Shown: positions 1-6,646, numbered from the stretch's first letter. The stretch is DNA of 15,591 bases from JANQQZ01 sp039179915 (GCA_039179915.1 JBCDEF010000048.1:1-15591); one strand, 5' to 3'. The notes: generated from the letters alone by a model not told the origin. Numbers and translations are program-made.

Positions 1-107
1 CGGATCACAAGGCAGCCGAGGAGGCCAAGAAGGCCGCCGAGGAAGCCGCGGCGAAGGCTGCCGAGGCGGCCGACGGTGATGCTGCCGAGGGCGAGTCGGC
101 CGAGTAA
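1..107 (+). CDS. rpsP: Probable 30S ribosomal protein S16, 3' end only
   Basis: The reading frame is open from the left edge (codons begin at base 3) to a TAA at 105-107. It encodes about 34 residues made almost only of Ala, Glu, Lys and Asp, with repeats of the AAEEA/KKAAEE type. This looks like the charged, alanine-rich C-terminal extension that many high-GC bacteria carry on S16. The S16 fold itself lies outside the window, so the name rests on position: the conserved order is rpsP-(rimM)-trmD-rplS, and trmD starts 12 nt downstream. If the name is right, rimM is missing from its usual place between rpsP and trmD. An alternative is a RimM or KH-domain protein with a similar tail. Confidence 0.55.
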   Translation, partial: DHKAAEEAKKAAEEAAAKAAEAADGDAAEGESAE

Positions 108-119
108 GCCGGTCGCGCC

Positions 120-911
120 ATGCGGTTTGACATCCTGACCACATTTCCCGAGATGTTCGACGCGGAGCGTGGGGCGTTGTCGCATTCGATCCCTGCGAGG
201 GCTCGGGCGGCGGGGTTGGTCGAATGGCACGCGACGAACGTGCGTGGCTTCGCGGATAACAAGCACGATAAGACGGACGATCGGCCGTTCGGCGGTGGGC
301 CGGGCATGGTCATGACGTGCCAGCCGCTGTGGGACGCGGCGATGGCGGCGGAGGCGTTGGACGATCGGCCGGCGACGCGGGTGCTGCTGACGCCGCAGGG
401 CGAGCCGCTGAAGCAGACCTTGGTCGAAGAGCTGGCATCGAAGCCGCGGCTGCTGCTGATCTGCGGGCACTACGAGGGCATCGACGAGCGGGTGGTCGAG
501 CGGCTTGGGCCGAGGGAAGTCTCGGTGGGGGACTACGTGCTGTCGTCGGGCGAGCTTGGGGCGATGGTGCTGATGGACGCGGTGATCCGGACCCTGCCGG
601 GGGTGCTGGGCGACGAGGCGTCGGCGTCTCAGGACAGCTTTTCGCCCGTGCCGACGGTGACGCCGAACGGGGATGCGATTCCGCCGAAGGTGCTGGCGAA
701 GTGGTGCGATGCGCTCGGGATCACGCCCGAGAGCCGGCTGCTGGATTGCCCGCACTACAGCCGGCCGCGGGAGTGGGGGGGCGTCGAGGTGCCGGTGGAG
801 CTGCTGTCGGGGGATCATCTGGCGGTGGCCCGGTGGCGGCTGGAGCGGATGGTGGAGCGGACGCGGGCGAGGAGGCCCGATCTCTTGAATGGGAACGAGC
901 CGCGTGCGTGA
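120..911 (+). CDS. trmD: tRNA (guanine-N1)-methyltransferase TrmD with an inserted segment
   Basis: SPOUT-class enzyme that transfers a methyl group from S-adenosylmethionine to N1 of G37 in tRNAs, preventing +1 frameshifting; known family members act as dimers. The 263-residue product starts MRFDILTTFPEMF, typical of TrmD. It shows DRPFGGGPGMVM (54-65), the trefoil-knot SAM motifs LLICGHYEGIDERV (112-125) and VSVGDYVLSSGELGAM (134-149), DSF (172-174), and LLDCPHYSRP (207-216) with LLSGDH in the C-terminal domain. In typical TrmD only about three residues separate DSF from LLDCPHY. Here about 32 do (175-206), an insertion of about 30 residues in the interdomain linker. The reading frame is uninterrupted through it. 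The gene begins 12 nt after the upstream stop with no clear Shine-Dalgarno sequence, so coupling to rpsP is likely. Confidence 0.95.
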   Translation: MRFDILTTFPEMFDAERGALSHSIPARARAAGLVEWHATNVRGFADNKHDKTDDRPFGGGPGMVMTCQPLWDAAMAAEALDDRPATRVLLTPQGEPLKQTLVEELASKPRLLLICGHYEGIDERVVERLGPREVSVGDYVLSSGELGAMVLMDAVIRTLPGVLGDEASASQDSFSPVPTVTPNGDAIPPKVLAKWCDALGITPESRLLDCPHYSRPREWGGVEVPVELLSGDHLAVARWRLERMVERTRARRPDLLNGNEPRA

Positions 912-948
912 GCACGCGGATACTGAGCGGCACGACCGTCCGCGTGCT
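911..948 (+). promoter_or_regulatory. Perfect 10-bp inverted repeat just after trmD
   Basis: AGCACGCGGA (911-920) is exactly complementary to TCCGCGTGCT (939-948), with an 18-nt loop. It begins on the last base of the trmD stop codon. No T tract follows, so it is not a classical intrinsic terminator. It could be a 3' stabiliser or processing site of the trmD message, an attenuator, or part of an rplS leader. Confidence 0.5.
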
Positions 949-950
949 GG

Positions 951-1023
951 CACCCGCGGCTCCTCGCGAGACGCTGTACCGGGAGGTCGGCTGGTGCCTA
1001 GACTTGAGGCCTGTCCGCGGGTG
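951..1023 (+). promoter_or_regulatory. Long-range inverted repeat in the rplS leader region
   Basis: CACCCGCGG (951-959) is the exact reverse complement of CCGCGGGTG (1015-1023), a 9-bp stem enclosing 55 nt. The enclosed DNA holds a self-complementary CTCGCGAG (963-970) and a small GCCT/AGGC hairpin (996-999 with 1007-1010). Together with the preceding hairpin the trmD-rplS gap could fold into a structured leader. A TAGACT hexamer at 999-1004 might instead be a -10 element giving a transcript that starts near 1011 and lacks the left arm. Both readings are inference. Confidence 0.4.
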
Positions 1024-1058
1024 GTGCGGGCCCGATTTCTTTGATTGTGGAAGATGCC

Positions 1059-1448
1059 ATGAGCACGCAAGCGCTGATCGAGAGCCTCAACAGCGAGGCC
1101 CTGAAGACCGACCTGCCGCGTTTTGACGTCGGCGACACGATCAACGTGCATGTCCGGATCGTCGAGGGCGAGAAGGAGCGTGTGCAGGTGTATCAGGGCG
1201 TGCTGATCAGCCGCAAGGGCCGGGGGATCGACGAGATGATCACGGTCCGGCGGATCGTCGATGACATCGGCGTGGAGCGGACCTGGCCGATCAACAGCCC
1301 GATGATCGCGAAGTTCGAGGTTGTGCGTCGCGGCGATGCCCGGCGGGCGAAGCTCTACTACCTGCGTGACCGGGTCGGCAAGAGCCGCCGGCTCCGCGAC
1401 CGCCGCCGCGGCATGAAGCATGTCGAGGGTCAGAAGACGGTCCACTGA
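1059..1448 (+). CDS. rplS: 50S ribosomal protein L19
   Basis: Ribosomal protein L19, a component of the 50S subunit close to the 30S interface. The product has 129 residues from the ATG at 1059. Family-typical segments are FDVGDTINVHVRIVEGEKER, VQVYQGVLISRKGRG, the Ile/Val-rich TVRRIV segment, ERTWPINSP, and RRAKLYYLRDRVGKSRRL near the end. The usual family length is about 115-120, and the extra residues form a basic C-terminal tail (RDRRRGMKHVEGQK). In-frame TTG (1041) and GTG (1047) codons lie upstream, but the ATG is preferred: the protein then starts where the family does, and a GTGGAAG stretch (1047-1053) sits 5 nt before it as a plausible ribosome-binding site. It closes the rpsP-trmD-rplS cluster and is followed by a strong terminator. 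Confidence 0.95.
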   Translation: MSTQALIESLNSEALKTDLPRFDVGDTINVHVRIVEGEKERVQVYQGVLISRKGRGIDEMITVRRIVDDIGVERTWPINSPMIAKFEVVRRGDARRAKLYYLRDRVGKSRRLRDRRRGMKHVEGQKTVH

Positions 1449-1488
1449 TTCTGGTTTTCTGATCAGACCGGCATTTTGGATAGACGAG

Positions 1489-1513
1489 CCCCTCGCCGCC
1501 GCGAGGGGTTTTT
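1489..1513 (+). terminator. Rho-independent terminator after rplS
   Basis: CCCCTCGC (1489-1496), loop CGCC (1497-1500), GCGAGGGG (1501-1508), then five T (1509-1513). The 8-bp perfect GC-rich stem, 4-nt loop and T run are textbook. It lies 41 nt after the rplS stop and ends 26 nt before the next ATG, so it insulates the following gene. Confidence 0.92.
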
Positions 1514-1527
1514 CATGCGCGGTGCTG

Positions 1528-1533
1528 TAGACT
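1528..1533 (+). promoter_or_regulatory. -10-like element TAGACT directly before the MDR gene
   Basis: TAGACT ends 6 nt before the ATG at 1540, which would place transcription initiation at or next to the start codon, giving a leaderless mRNA. No Shine-Dalgarno sequence is present and no convincing -35 is seen. The preceding terminator means the gene needs its own promoter in this short stretch. Confidence 0.5.
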
Positions 1534-1539
1534 GGACGC

Positions 1540-2589
1540 ATGAATGCGATCGTGATCGAGAAGCAGGGCTCGCCGGTAACGGGCAACGTGAAGCACCGGG
1601 CTGACTGGGCCGAGATCGGCGAGCCGCCGGTGGGGTCGGTGGTGGTGCGGGCGCTGGCGAGCGCGCTCAACCACATGGATCTGTGGGTCGGGCGTGGCGT
1701 GCCGGGGCTGGAGCTGACGTACCCGCGGGTGTCGGGGTGCGACGCGTGCGGCGAGGTGGTGGCGATCGGCGACGGCGTCGATGCGGGCTGGCTTGGAAAG
1801 CGCGTGATCGTCAATGCGGCGGTGGCGATCGAGCGGCCGGTGCGTGCTTCGGACGGCGTCGCGACGCACATTGCGCCGGAGTACGAGCTGATCGGCGAGC
1901 ACGATCCCAGGGGCATGCACGCGGAGCGGTTCATCGCGCCGGCGGCGAACCTGGCGCCGGTGCCGGACGATTGCGATCCGGTTGCGGGCGCGGCGTACGG
2001 GCTGACAGCACTGACGGCCTACTCGATGATGGTGACCAAGGGCGACCTGCGGCCGGGCCAAACGGTGCTGATCACGGGCATCGGCGGCGGAGTCGCCACG
2101 ATCGCGATGAAGCTGGCGAAGCATCTGGGCTGCCGGGTGATCGTGACCAGCCGGCACCAGCACAAGCTGGACCGGGCGATCGAGCTGGGCGCGGATGAGG
2201 GTGTGCTGGATACGGGCGAGGATTGGTCTCGGGCGGTACGCGGGCTGACCGCCAAGCGCGGCGTGGATATGGCGGTCGATTCGGTGGGCAAGGCGGCGCA
2301 CCTGCCCTGCATCAAGAGCCTGGCGCGGGGCGGGGCGTACGTGACGCCGGGCTGCACGACCGGGCCGGACGCGGTGACGGACCTAGCGCGGATCTTCTGG
2401 AACCAGCTGCGCGTGCTGGGCTCGACGATGGGCACGGCCGATGAGTTCCGTGAAGTTGCGTCGCTTTTTGCGGCGGACCGCGTCGAGCCGGTGGTGGATT
2501 CGGTGTTCAAGCCCGAGCAGGCTCAGGAGGCCTGGGCGCGGCTCGAAGCCGGCGAGCAGATGGGCAAGATTGTCATCGATTGGCGGTGA
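1540..2589 (+). CDS. Medium-chain dehydrogenase/reductase, zinc-lobe cysteines lost
   Basis: 349-residue member of the MDR superfamily (alcohol dehydrogenase/quinone reductase type), probably a soluble NAD(P)H-dependent oxidoreductase; substrate unknown. The N-terminal GroES-like domain contains ALNHMDLWVGRGVPG (42-56) and YPRVSGCDACGEVVAIG (61-77). The Rossmann domain has LITGIGGGVATIA (177-189) for the nucleotide, followed by GADEGVLD, KRGVDMAVDSVG and LGSTMG (in the last third). It resembles bacterial 'zinc-binding dehydrogenases' whose lobe carries four cysteines. Here the equivalent stretch (about 91-121) has no cysteine, and the first catalytic zinc position is Asn44, so structural zinc is almost certainly absent and catalytic zinc is doubtful. 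It is transcribed alone behind a terminator. Its 3' end overlaps the convergent ASCH gene by 17 bp. Confidence 0.85.
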   Translation: MNAIVIEKQGSPVTGNVKHRADWAEIGEPPVGSVVVRALASALNHMDLWVGRGVPGLELTYPRVSGCDACGEVVAIGDGVDAGWLGKRVIVNAAVAIERPVRASDGVATHIAPEYELIGEHDPRGMHAERFIAPAANLAPVPDDCDPVAGAAYGLTALTAYSMMVTKGDLRPGQTVLITGIGGGVATIAMKLAKHLGCRVIVTSRHQHKLDRAIELGADEGVLDTGEDWSRAVRGLTAKRGVDMAVDSVGKAAHLPCIKSLARGGAYVTPGCTTGPDAVTDLARIFWNQLRVLGSTMGTADEFREVASLFAADRVEPVVDSVFKPEQAQEAWARLEAGEQMGKIVIDWR

Positions 2590-3058
2590 ACAGGTTCGTC
2601 GCGAGGCAATCGGGGTAGACGTCGGCTTCGGCCGGGAGCACGAGCCATGCGGCGCGCGGGTTGGCGGCGCGTTCGGCGGCGAAATCGGGGCCGAAGGCGC
2701 AGGGCTGCACGCGGTCGAAGTGGATGACGCTGGCGAATCGGGCGCTTGAGCGCTGCTCGAAGAAGTCGGGCTCGCCGCGGACGGTCTCGGCGGAGTCTTT
2801 CGCGAGTCGTGCGACGTCGGCGGGCGTGAGGTCGGTCAGCGACTCGACATGGGTGACGACGGCGGTGGCTCGGACGGGGCCGGAGGACTGCTTGAAGTAG
2901 AGCCGCTGGCCCGGGTGGACGACGCCGTGCGGCGGGTTGCGGTTTTTGGTGAGCCGGAGCTCGGCGGTCTTGGTGCCGCGGAGGATCAGCTCGATGTAGT
3001 TCTGGTGAACTACGGCGAGGTGGATCGCGTCTGCGGAGCTGGCTTCGGGGTTCATCAT
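2573..3058 (-). CDS. ASCH-domain protein
   Basis: 161-residue product with an ASCH fold, a PUA-like beta-barrel thought to bind RNA or modified nucleosides. The signature GxKxxExR is present as GTKTAELR (28-35), followed by a glycine-containing turn and the strand HPGQRLYFKQ, then RATAVVTHVESL. The C-terminal 60 residues (FASVIHFDRVQPCAFGP and a Trp-Leu-Val-Leu-Pro stretch) are not recognised. It is the last gene of the five-gene minus-strand operon: its ATG shares an ATGA with the hldE stop, so it is probably translated by reinitiation. A second ATG immediately follows the first. Its function in a lipid A/heptose operon is not predictable. The tail overlaps the convergent MDR gene by 17 bp, and I see no terminator between them. 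Confidence 0.8.
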   Translation of the reverse strand: MMNPEASSADAIHLAVVHQNYIELILRGTKTAELRLTKNRNPPHGVVHPGQRLYFKQSSGPVRATAVVTHVESLTDLTPADVARLAKDSAETVRGEPDFFEQRSSARFASVIHFDRVQPCAFGPDFAAERAANPRAAWLVLPAEADVYPDCLATNLFTANR

Positions 3059-4527
3059 GACCTGAGTTTTTCGATGGTGCCGGTGGTGCTCTTGCCGTCG
3101 ACGAGGTCGATGAGTGCGACACGGCCGCCGTTGGTTTCGACGATCTCGTGACCGACGACGGCTTCGCGGGTGTAGTCGCCGCCCTTGACGAGCACATCGG
3201 GCTTGATGGCTTCGATGAGTTTCAGCGGCGTGTCGTCGTCGAATTCGATCACGGCGTCGACGGCGCCGATGGCTCCGAGCACGCGGGCGCGGTCGGCGAG
3301 GGTGTTGATGGGGCGGCCGTCGCCCTTGCCGAGACGGCGGACGGAGTCGTCGGTGTTGAGCGCGACGATGAGCATGGTGCCGAGGTCGGCTGCTTTCTCG
3401 AGCAGGGTGACGTGCCCGGTGTGGATGATGTCGAAGCAGCCGTTGGTGAAGACGACGGTGCCGCCGCCGGCGCGGATGGCTTGGGCTTCGATGACGAGCT
3501 GCTCGAGCGTGCGTCTTTTGCCGGCGAGGCGTCCCTCTTGCTTCATGATCGCGTGGTGGAGTTTGGTGAGGGGGATGGGCTCGACGCCGAAGATCTCGAC
3601 CTCGAGCCCGGCGGCGGCGTTGGCGATGCCGACGGCGTCGCGCCAGGGGAGCTCGTTGGCGACGGATGCGGCGAGCCCGGCCAGGACCATGTCGCCGGCG
3701 CCGGTGACGTCGTAGACGGCTCGCGCGACGGTGGGGACGAGCGTGGGCTCGGCGCCGGCTTCGAGCAGGAGCGCGCCGTGGCGGTCGAGGGTCAGGACGA
3801 TGGTGTCGAGCTCGCAGGTTTCGAGCAGGGTGCGAGCCAGCGCGGCGTTGTCGTCTGGGGAGTCGGCGGTCTGGCCCGTGGCCTTCTCGGCCTCGGTGCG
3901 GTTGGGGGTGATGCAGGTGGCGCCGCGGTAGCGGGCGTAGTCGTCGATGGCGGCGGGGTCGATGAGAACGGGGACGTCGGCGGCTCTGGCTCGTTCGATG
4001 ACGGCCTGGCAGAGCTCGGTGGTGCAGACGCCCTTGTTGTAGTCCTCGATGCAGACAACGTCGGCGGTCGCGAGGCGTTCGTCGAGCGCGGCGAGGAGTC
4101 GGTCGCGGACGATCTCAGTAACGGGCTCGGTCGATTCGATGTCGAGCCGGAACATCTTCTGCGGGTGGCGGTGCTGGGCGAGGCCGATCAGCGAGCGTTT
4201 GACGGTGGTGGGGCGTTGGGCGTCGCGGGCGATGCCGGCGGTGTCGATCGATTCGGCGTCGAGCGCGGCGAGGAGTCGGTCGGCTTCGGTGTCGTCGCCG
4301 GTGATGCTGATGAGTGAGACGCGGCCGCCGAGGGCGGCGAGATTGAGACAGACGTTTGCGGCGCCGCCCGGGCGGTGCTCGCTTCGGCGGACGCGGAGGA
4401 CAGGGACGGGCGCGTCGGGGCTCAGTCGGTCGGCGTCGCCGAAGATCAGGTCGTCGAGCATCACATCGCCGACGACGATCGCGTTGAACGGCTTGAGGTT
4501 CGAGATGGCTTCGGTGAGCGAGCTCAT
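3055..4527 (-). CDS. hldE: Bifunctional heptose 7-phosphate kinase / heptose 1-phosphate adenylyltransferase
   Basis: 490-residue cytoplasmic enzyme of ADP-heptose synthesis for the lipopolysaccharide inner core. The N-terminal PfkB/ribokinase-like kinase domain (about 12-320) phosphorylates D-glycero-beta-D-manno-heptose 7-phosphate: it shows GDVMLDD (20-26), PGGAANV (53-59) and the catalytic signature DVTGAGD (273-279; Asp279 the expected base). The C-terminal nucleotidyltransferase domain (about 340-490) has TNGCFDIIHTGHV (361-373) with the HxGH motif (369-372), followed by DVLVKGGDY and GHEIVETNGGRV. Length and domain order match fused HldE of Proteobacteria. The start overlaps the lpxK stop and the end overlaps the ASCH start, both as ATGA. 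GmhA, GmhB and HldD, needed to complete the pathway, are not in this window. A TACACT hexamer at 4534-4539 on the minus strand, 6 nt before the ATG, could be an internal promoter. Confidence 0.95.
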   Translation of the reverse strand: MSSLTEAISNLKPFNAIVVGDVMLDDLIFGDADRLSPDAPVPVLRVRRSEHRPGGAANVCLNLAALGGRVSLISITGDDTEADRLLAALDAESIDTAGIARDAQRPTTVKRSLIGLAQHRHPQKMFRLDIESTEPVTEIVRDRLLAALDERLATADVVCIEDYNKGVCTTELCQAVIERARAADVPVLIDPAAIDDYARYRGATCITPNRTEAEKATGQTADSPDDNAALARTLLETCELDTIVLTLDRHGALLLEAGAEPTLVPTVARAVYDVTGAGDMVLAGLAASVANELPWRDAVGIANAAAGLEVEIFGVEPIPLTKLHHAIMKQEGRLAGKRRTLEQLVIEAQAIRAGGGTVVFTNGCFDIIHTGHVTLLEKAADLGTMLIVALNTDDSVRRLGKGDGRPINTLADRARVLGAIGAVDAVIEFDDDTPLKLIEAIKPDVLVKGGDYTREAVVGHEIVETNGGRVALIDLVDGKSTTGTIEKLRS

Positions 4528-5567
4528 GGGTCGAGTGTAGAGAGGTCCATCGACGCGACCCGGCGGGCGGCTTGATCGAGTTCGTCGCCGCGGGCATCCA
4601 ATTGCATCGAAAGCGTCGGGACCGCGACGGGCACGGGCCACAGCTCTGGGTCTTCGCGGCTGAGCTTGGCCCAGTCCTTCGCGGTGACGACGAGCGCGTT
4701 GGCCCGCTCGGCGTCGCGGGCGATGCGGCGGACAGTGGCAGCGCGGAACGGGTCGTGGTCGCGGAGGACGATGGAGCCGAGCATGGATCCGCTCTCGGCA
4801 GCGACGCGGTCGATGAACGGCCGCGGGTTTCCGATCGCGCAGGCGGCGAGTGTCTGCTTGCCGGCGAGCCAGGCGACGGGTTCTGTGCGCCGTCGGCCGC
4901 GTTCCCACACGTCGAGTTCGGCCCAGGCGTGGCGGGCGGCGGCGATGATCAGGCCCGGGTTGATGGCTCGTGCGGCGTCGAGCATGCGGCGGGCGGCGTT
5001 GTCATCGACGGCTTCGGCGTGGGTGACGATCGCCGCGTGGGCGCGGGCGAGCGAGGCGGGCCGCTCTCGGAGGCGGCCGAGCGGCAGCAGCTCGTCGGCG
5101 AACGGGTCGCGCGTGGCGTCGAGCAGAACGATGTCGAGCTGCCGGGCGATGCGTCGGTGCTGAAAGCCGTCGTCGAGGACGACGCAGTCGACGGCGTCGC
5201 CGCGTTCGGTGGCGAAGAGGTCGATCAGTCCCTCGGTGCGGTTGGGCTGGGCGACGATGGGCAGGTCGTCGAAGTGTGCAGCGTATTCGTCGGCCTCGTC
5301 GGATCGGTTGTCGGCGCGGCGGGATGCGCCGTAGCCGCGCATGGCGATGCATGGGTCGCGGCCGTCGTCGCGGAGGGTCTGGACGATGCGGCGGACCATG
5401 GGGGTCTTGCCGGTGCCGCCGACGGAGAGGTTGCCGATGCTGATCACGGGGCGGTCGAGTGTGACAACACCGGTGCCGGCGTCGAACTTGGCGTTGCGTG
5501 TATTGATCGCGCGTTCGTAGACGGCTCGCGTGAGCCGGAGCGGTGCGAGGAGGATCGGCGGCGTCAC
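4524..5567 (-). CDS. lpxK: Tetraacyldisaccharide 4'-kinase (lipid A 4'-kinase)
   Basis: 347-residue P-loop kinase that adds the 4'-phosphate to the lipid A disaccharide at the inner membrane. Starting from a GTG at 5567, the protein begins TPPILLAPLRLTRAVYERAINTRN, a hydrophobic/basic membrane-associating N-terminus. It has the Walker A segment SIGNLSVGGTGKTP (43-56), MRGYG (76-80), the acidic NRSDEADEY stretch (87-95), LDDGFQHRR (131-139) and LLPLGRLRE. These match LpxK in order and spacing, and length is close to the usual 320-350. The GTG is chosen because it forms a GTGA overlap with the stop of the upstream membrane protein gene, the same geometry as every other junction in this operon. 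The open frame extends further upstream but only as low-complexity Arg/Pro sequence, the shadow of the neighbour. Confidence 0.93.
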   Translation of the reverse strand: MTPPILLAPLRLTRAVYERAINTRNAKFDAGTGVVTLDRPVISIGNLSVGGTGKTPMVRRIVQTLRDDGRDPCIAMRGYGASRRADNRSDEADEYAAHFDDLPIVAQPNRTEGLIDLFATERGDAVDCVVLDDGFQHRRIARQLDIVLLDATRDPFADELLPLGRLRERPASLARAHAAIVTHAEAVDDNAARRMLDAARAINPGLIIAAARHAWAELDVWERGRRRTEPVAWLAGKQTLAACAIGNPRPFIDRVAAESGSMLGSIVLRDHDPFRAATVRRIARDAERANALVVTAKDWAKLSREDPELWPVPVAVPTLSMQLDARGDELDQAARRVASMDLSTLDP

Positions 5568-5998
5568 GGTGCGCGCCCGGTGTCGTCGTCGGTCAGGCGG
5601 AGCGGCGGGTGGTCGGGCTTCTGCCTGGCGGTGGCGGCTTCGACGGCGTCGACACGTATCTTTCGGAGCTCTTCGCGCAGCAGCTTGCGGTTCTCGCGTG
5701 AGAGGCGGGTGTTGTTGAAGACGTCGAGCATCGCGAGCACGACGAGGATACCCAGCAGGCCGACCACCATGGCCCACGCGAAGACGAAGGGCCGCGGGTT
5801 ATTGGCCGAGCCGATGCCGAAGAGGTAGACGATCAGCGGCTGGAGCAGCATCATGATGAGCGAGGCGGCGGTGCGGATGCGTCGGCGAGTGCCGTCCATG
5901 TCGGCATCGCGCATGGCGAGGATCGACGCGGCGAGCACGATCATCAGGATCGCGGCGGGCGGGACGAGCAGCCAGAGCGGGAGCGCGGGGCCGGTCAT
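5564..5998 (-). CDS. Small three-helix membrane protein with charged tail
   Basis: 144-residue protein I cannot assign to a family. Three hydrophobic segments are visible: about 7-29 (PLWLLVPPAAILMIVLAASI), 44-63 (ASLIMMLLQPLIVYLFGIG) and 71-94 (VFAWAMVVGLLGILVVLAML). A hydrophilic basic helix with coiled-coil character follows (about 97-120, SRENRKLLREELRKIRVD), then a short acidic tail. It probably sits in the inner membrane. It is locked between maf and lpxK by ATGA (5998/5995) and GTGA (5567/5564) overlaps, so it is a genuine translated gene. The position directly before lpxK suggests, but does not prove, a role at the lipid A-making membrane. Confidence 0.8.
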   Translation of the reverse strand: MTGPALPLWLLVPPAAILMIVLAASILAMRDADMDGTRRRIRTAASLIMMLLQPLIVYLFGIGSANNPRPFVFAWAMVVGLLGILVVLAMLDVFNNTRLSRENRKLLREELRKIRVDAVEAATARQKPDHPPLRLTDDDTGRAP

Positions 5999-6609
5999 GC
6001 CGGGGTCTCGGCGGCGGTGAACGCGTTGATGAGCGCGGGCAGCCGGCGCATCGGCAGGCCCATGACGGTGTCGGGGTCGCCGGTGACGGTGATCGGCCAG
6101 CCGGCCGCCTGGCGGTCGGCGAGGTTGTAGGCCCCGGCCTTGCCCCGCCAGGCGTCGGTGGCGAGGTAGCTCTCGATCTGTTCGTCGGTGATGCGTCCGA
6201 CGCGGACGGCTGCGGCGTCGGTAAGCGTGGTCCGGCGGCCGTCGGCGGTGACGAGCGCGACGCCGGTGATCACGCGGTGCCGGGCATTCTGCATCGCTCG
6301 GATCATGCCCCGGGCATGGTCGGCGTCGCGGGGCTGGCCCAGCAGGCCTGAGTCGGTGGCGCAGAGGGTGTCGGCGCCGATGACGACGGTCTCGGTTGGC
6401 GCGAGGCGTGCGGCGTAGGCGGCTTTGAGATAGGCCAGCGCGGTGACCCAGTGCTCGGGGGGTACGTTGCCCGGCATGAGCCCGCCGTCGTCGAGCGTGG
6501 TCCGGGCGAGGCCGAATTCGATGCCGGCTTGGGTGAGCATGGCCCGGCGGCGGGGGCTCCGGCTGGCCAGCAGCAGGCGCGGTCGGGTTGGGTGCGGGGC
6601 GCGATCCAT
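5995..6609 (-). CDS. maf: Maf-like nucleoside triphosphate pyrophosphatase
   Basis: 204-residue Maf/HAM1-type house-cleaning enzyme that hydrolyses non-canonical or excess nucleoside triphosphates to monophosphates and pyrophosphate. Motifs are LLLASRSPRRRAML near the N-terminus, VVIGADTLC (catalytic Asp), LLGQPRD, HRVITGVALV, YLATDAWRGKAGAYNLAD, and VTGDPDTVMGLPMRRL near the end, all in family order; length is normal. I chose the ATG at 6609: it puts the LASRSP motif about 14 residues in, as usual, and a TAAACT -10-like element sits 8 nt upstream. The open frame continues 18 codons further but runs back into the promoter region. It heads the coupled five-gene minus-strand operon. Substrate subgroup (dTTP/UTP versus m7GTP) cannot be decided by eye. 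Confidence 0.93.
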   Translation of the reverse strand: MDRAPHPTRPRLLLASRSPRRRAMLTQAGIEFGLARTTLDDGGLMPGNVPPEHWVTALAYLKAAYAARLAPTETVVIGADTLCATDSGLLGQPRDADHARGMIRAMQNARHRVITGVALVTADGRRTTLTDAAAVRVGRITDEQIESYLATDAWRGKAGAYNLADRQAAGWPITVTGDPDTVMGLPMRRLPALINAFTAAETPA

Positions 6610-6617
6610 GCGGATGG

Positions 6618-6646
6618 AGTTTATGGCGGCATCGGCCGTGTGTAGA
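6618..6646 (-). promoter_or_regulatory. Promoter of the maf-lpxK-hldE operon
   Basis: On the minus strand, TCTACA (6641-6646; 4 of 6 to TTGACA) and TAAACT (6618-6623; 4 of 6 to TATAAT) are separated by 17 nt, the optimal sigma-70 spacing. The -10 ends 8 nt before the maf ATG (6609), which predicts an almost or fully leaderless message. Confidence 0.55.

Noticed and set aside
3148..4317. 389-codon plus-strand open frame opposite hldE
   Set aside because: Gly/Asp/Val/Glu-rich mirror of hldE; no domain and no credible start signal.
5568..5777. Upstream extension of lpxK
   Set aside because: The frame is open but reads as Arg/Pro-rich shadow of the membrane protein gene. The GTG at 5567 fits the NTGA junction rule and the family N-terminus.
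4572..5828. 418-codon plus-strand open frame opposite lpxK
   Set aside because: Antisense shadow of lpxK and the membrane protein gene; low-complexity Gly/Ala/Val/Asp composition.
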